DNA of 5,243 bases from an uncultured Eubacteriales bacterium (lineage in GTDB: Bacteria; Bacillota_A; Clostridia; Christensenellales; Aristaeellaceae). The notes under the pieces are model-generated. The model did no database searches. It was not told the DNA's origin and worked only from the letters and a program-made list of their open reading frames with translations. Of the stretch, positions 5,240 through 5,243 are shown piece by piece. The stretch's first letter is position 1, and every line of letters begins with the position of its first letter. The stretch lies in assembly GCA_902775835.1 (NCBI GenBank), contig CACYNZ010000267.1, forward strand, positions 1-5,243, written 5' to 3'. The position numbers and the translations under genes are program-made.

Positions 5240-5243
5240 TCAC

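Overview
The window looks like a chromosomal segment of a GC-rich Gram-positive bacterium of the Clostridia (Bacillota). The basis is strong AGGAGG-type Shine-Dalgarno sites before nearly every gene, a ZapA next to a U32 peptidase-family gene, a DUF896 (YnzC-like) gene, which is a Bacillota family, and GC-ending codons throughout. I cannot place it to genus. There are no mobile elements, CRISPR arrays, rRNA or tRNA genes.

Layout: two gene groups diverge from an intergenic region at 1277-1552. On the minus strand are a cyclophilin-type peptidylprolyl isomerase (758-1276), then zapA (409-702), then the start of a U32 peptidase-family gene resembling RlhA (1-388, running off the window). A strong terminator hairpin lies between the isomerase gene and zapA, with its U-tract almost touching the zapA ribosome binding site. 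On the plus strand is a tight six-gene set: ybaK (Cys-tRNA(Pro) deacylase, 1553-2041), a GT2 glycosyltransferase fused to a GtrA membrane domain (2057-3157), a 49-residue acidic membrane or secreted microprotein (3154-3303), a secreted phosphodiester glycosidase-family (NAGPA domain) protein (3281-4162), a divergent Lgt-like multispanning membrane protein (4159-5046), and a DUF896 protein starting at TTG (5036-5239). From 2057 on, every junction is an overlap of 4, 23, 4 or 11 bases, which suggests translational coupling.

The intergenic region holds two clear sigma-A-type promoters facing away from each other: TTGTCA-17-TATAAT for the plus operon and TTGTAA-17-TACAAT for the isomerase. The isomerase -10 box sits inside a perfect 15-base inverted repeat, a candidate operator. 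The plus transcript probably begins with a GC-rich hairpin.

Inferred biology: the GT2-GtrA, microprotein, NAGPA-domain and Lgt-like genes look like a small cell-envelope module. It would comprise transfer of a sugar to a lipid or glycan carrier, extracytoplasmic processing of a sugar phosphodiester, and an Lgt-fold membrane protein that has lost several residues needed for canonical lipoprotein acylation. This is the best candidate here for an undescribed system. Its substrate cannot be read from the sequence.
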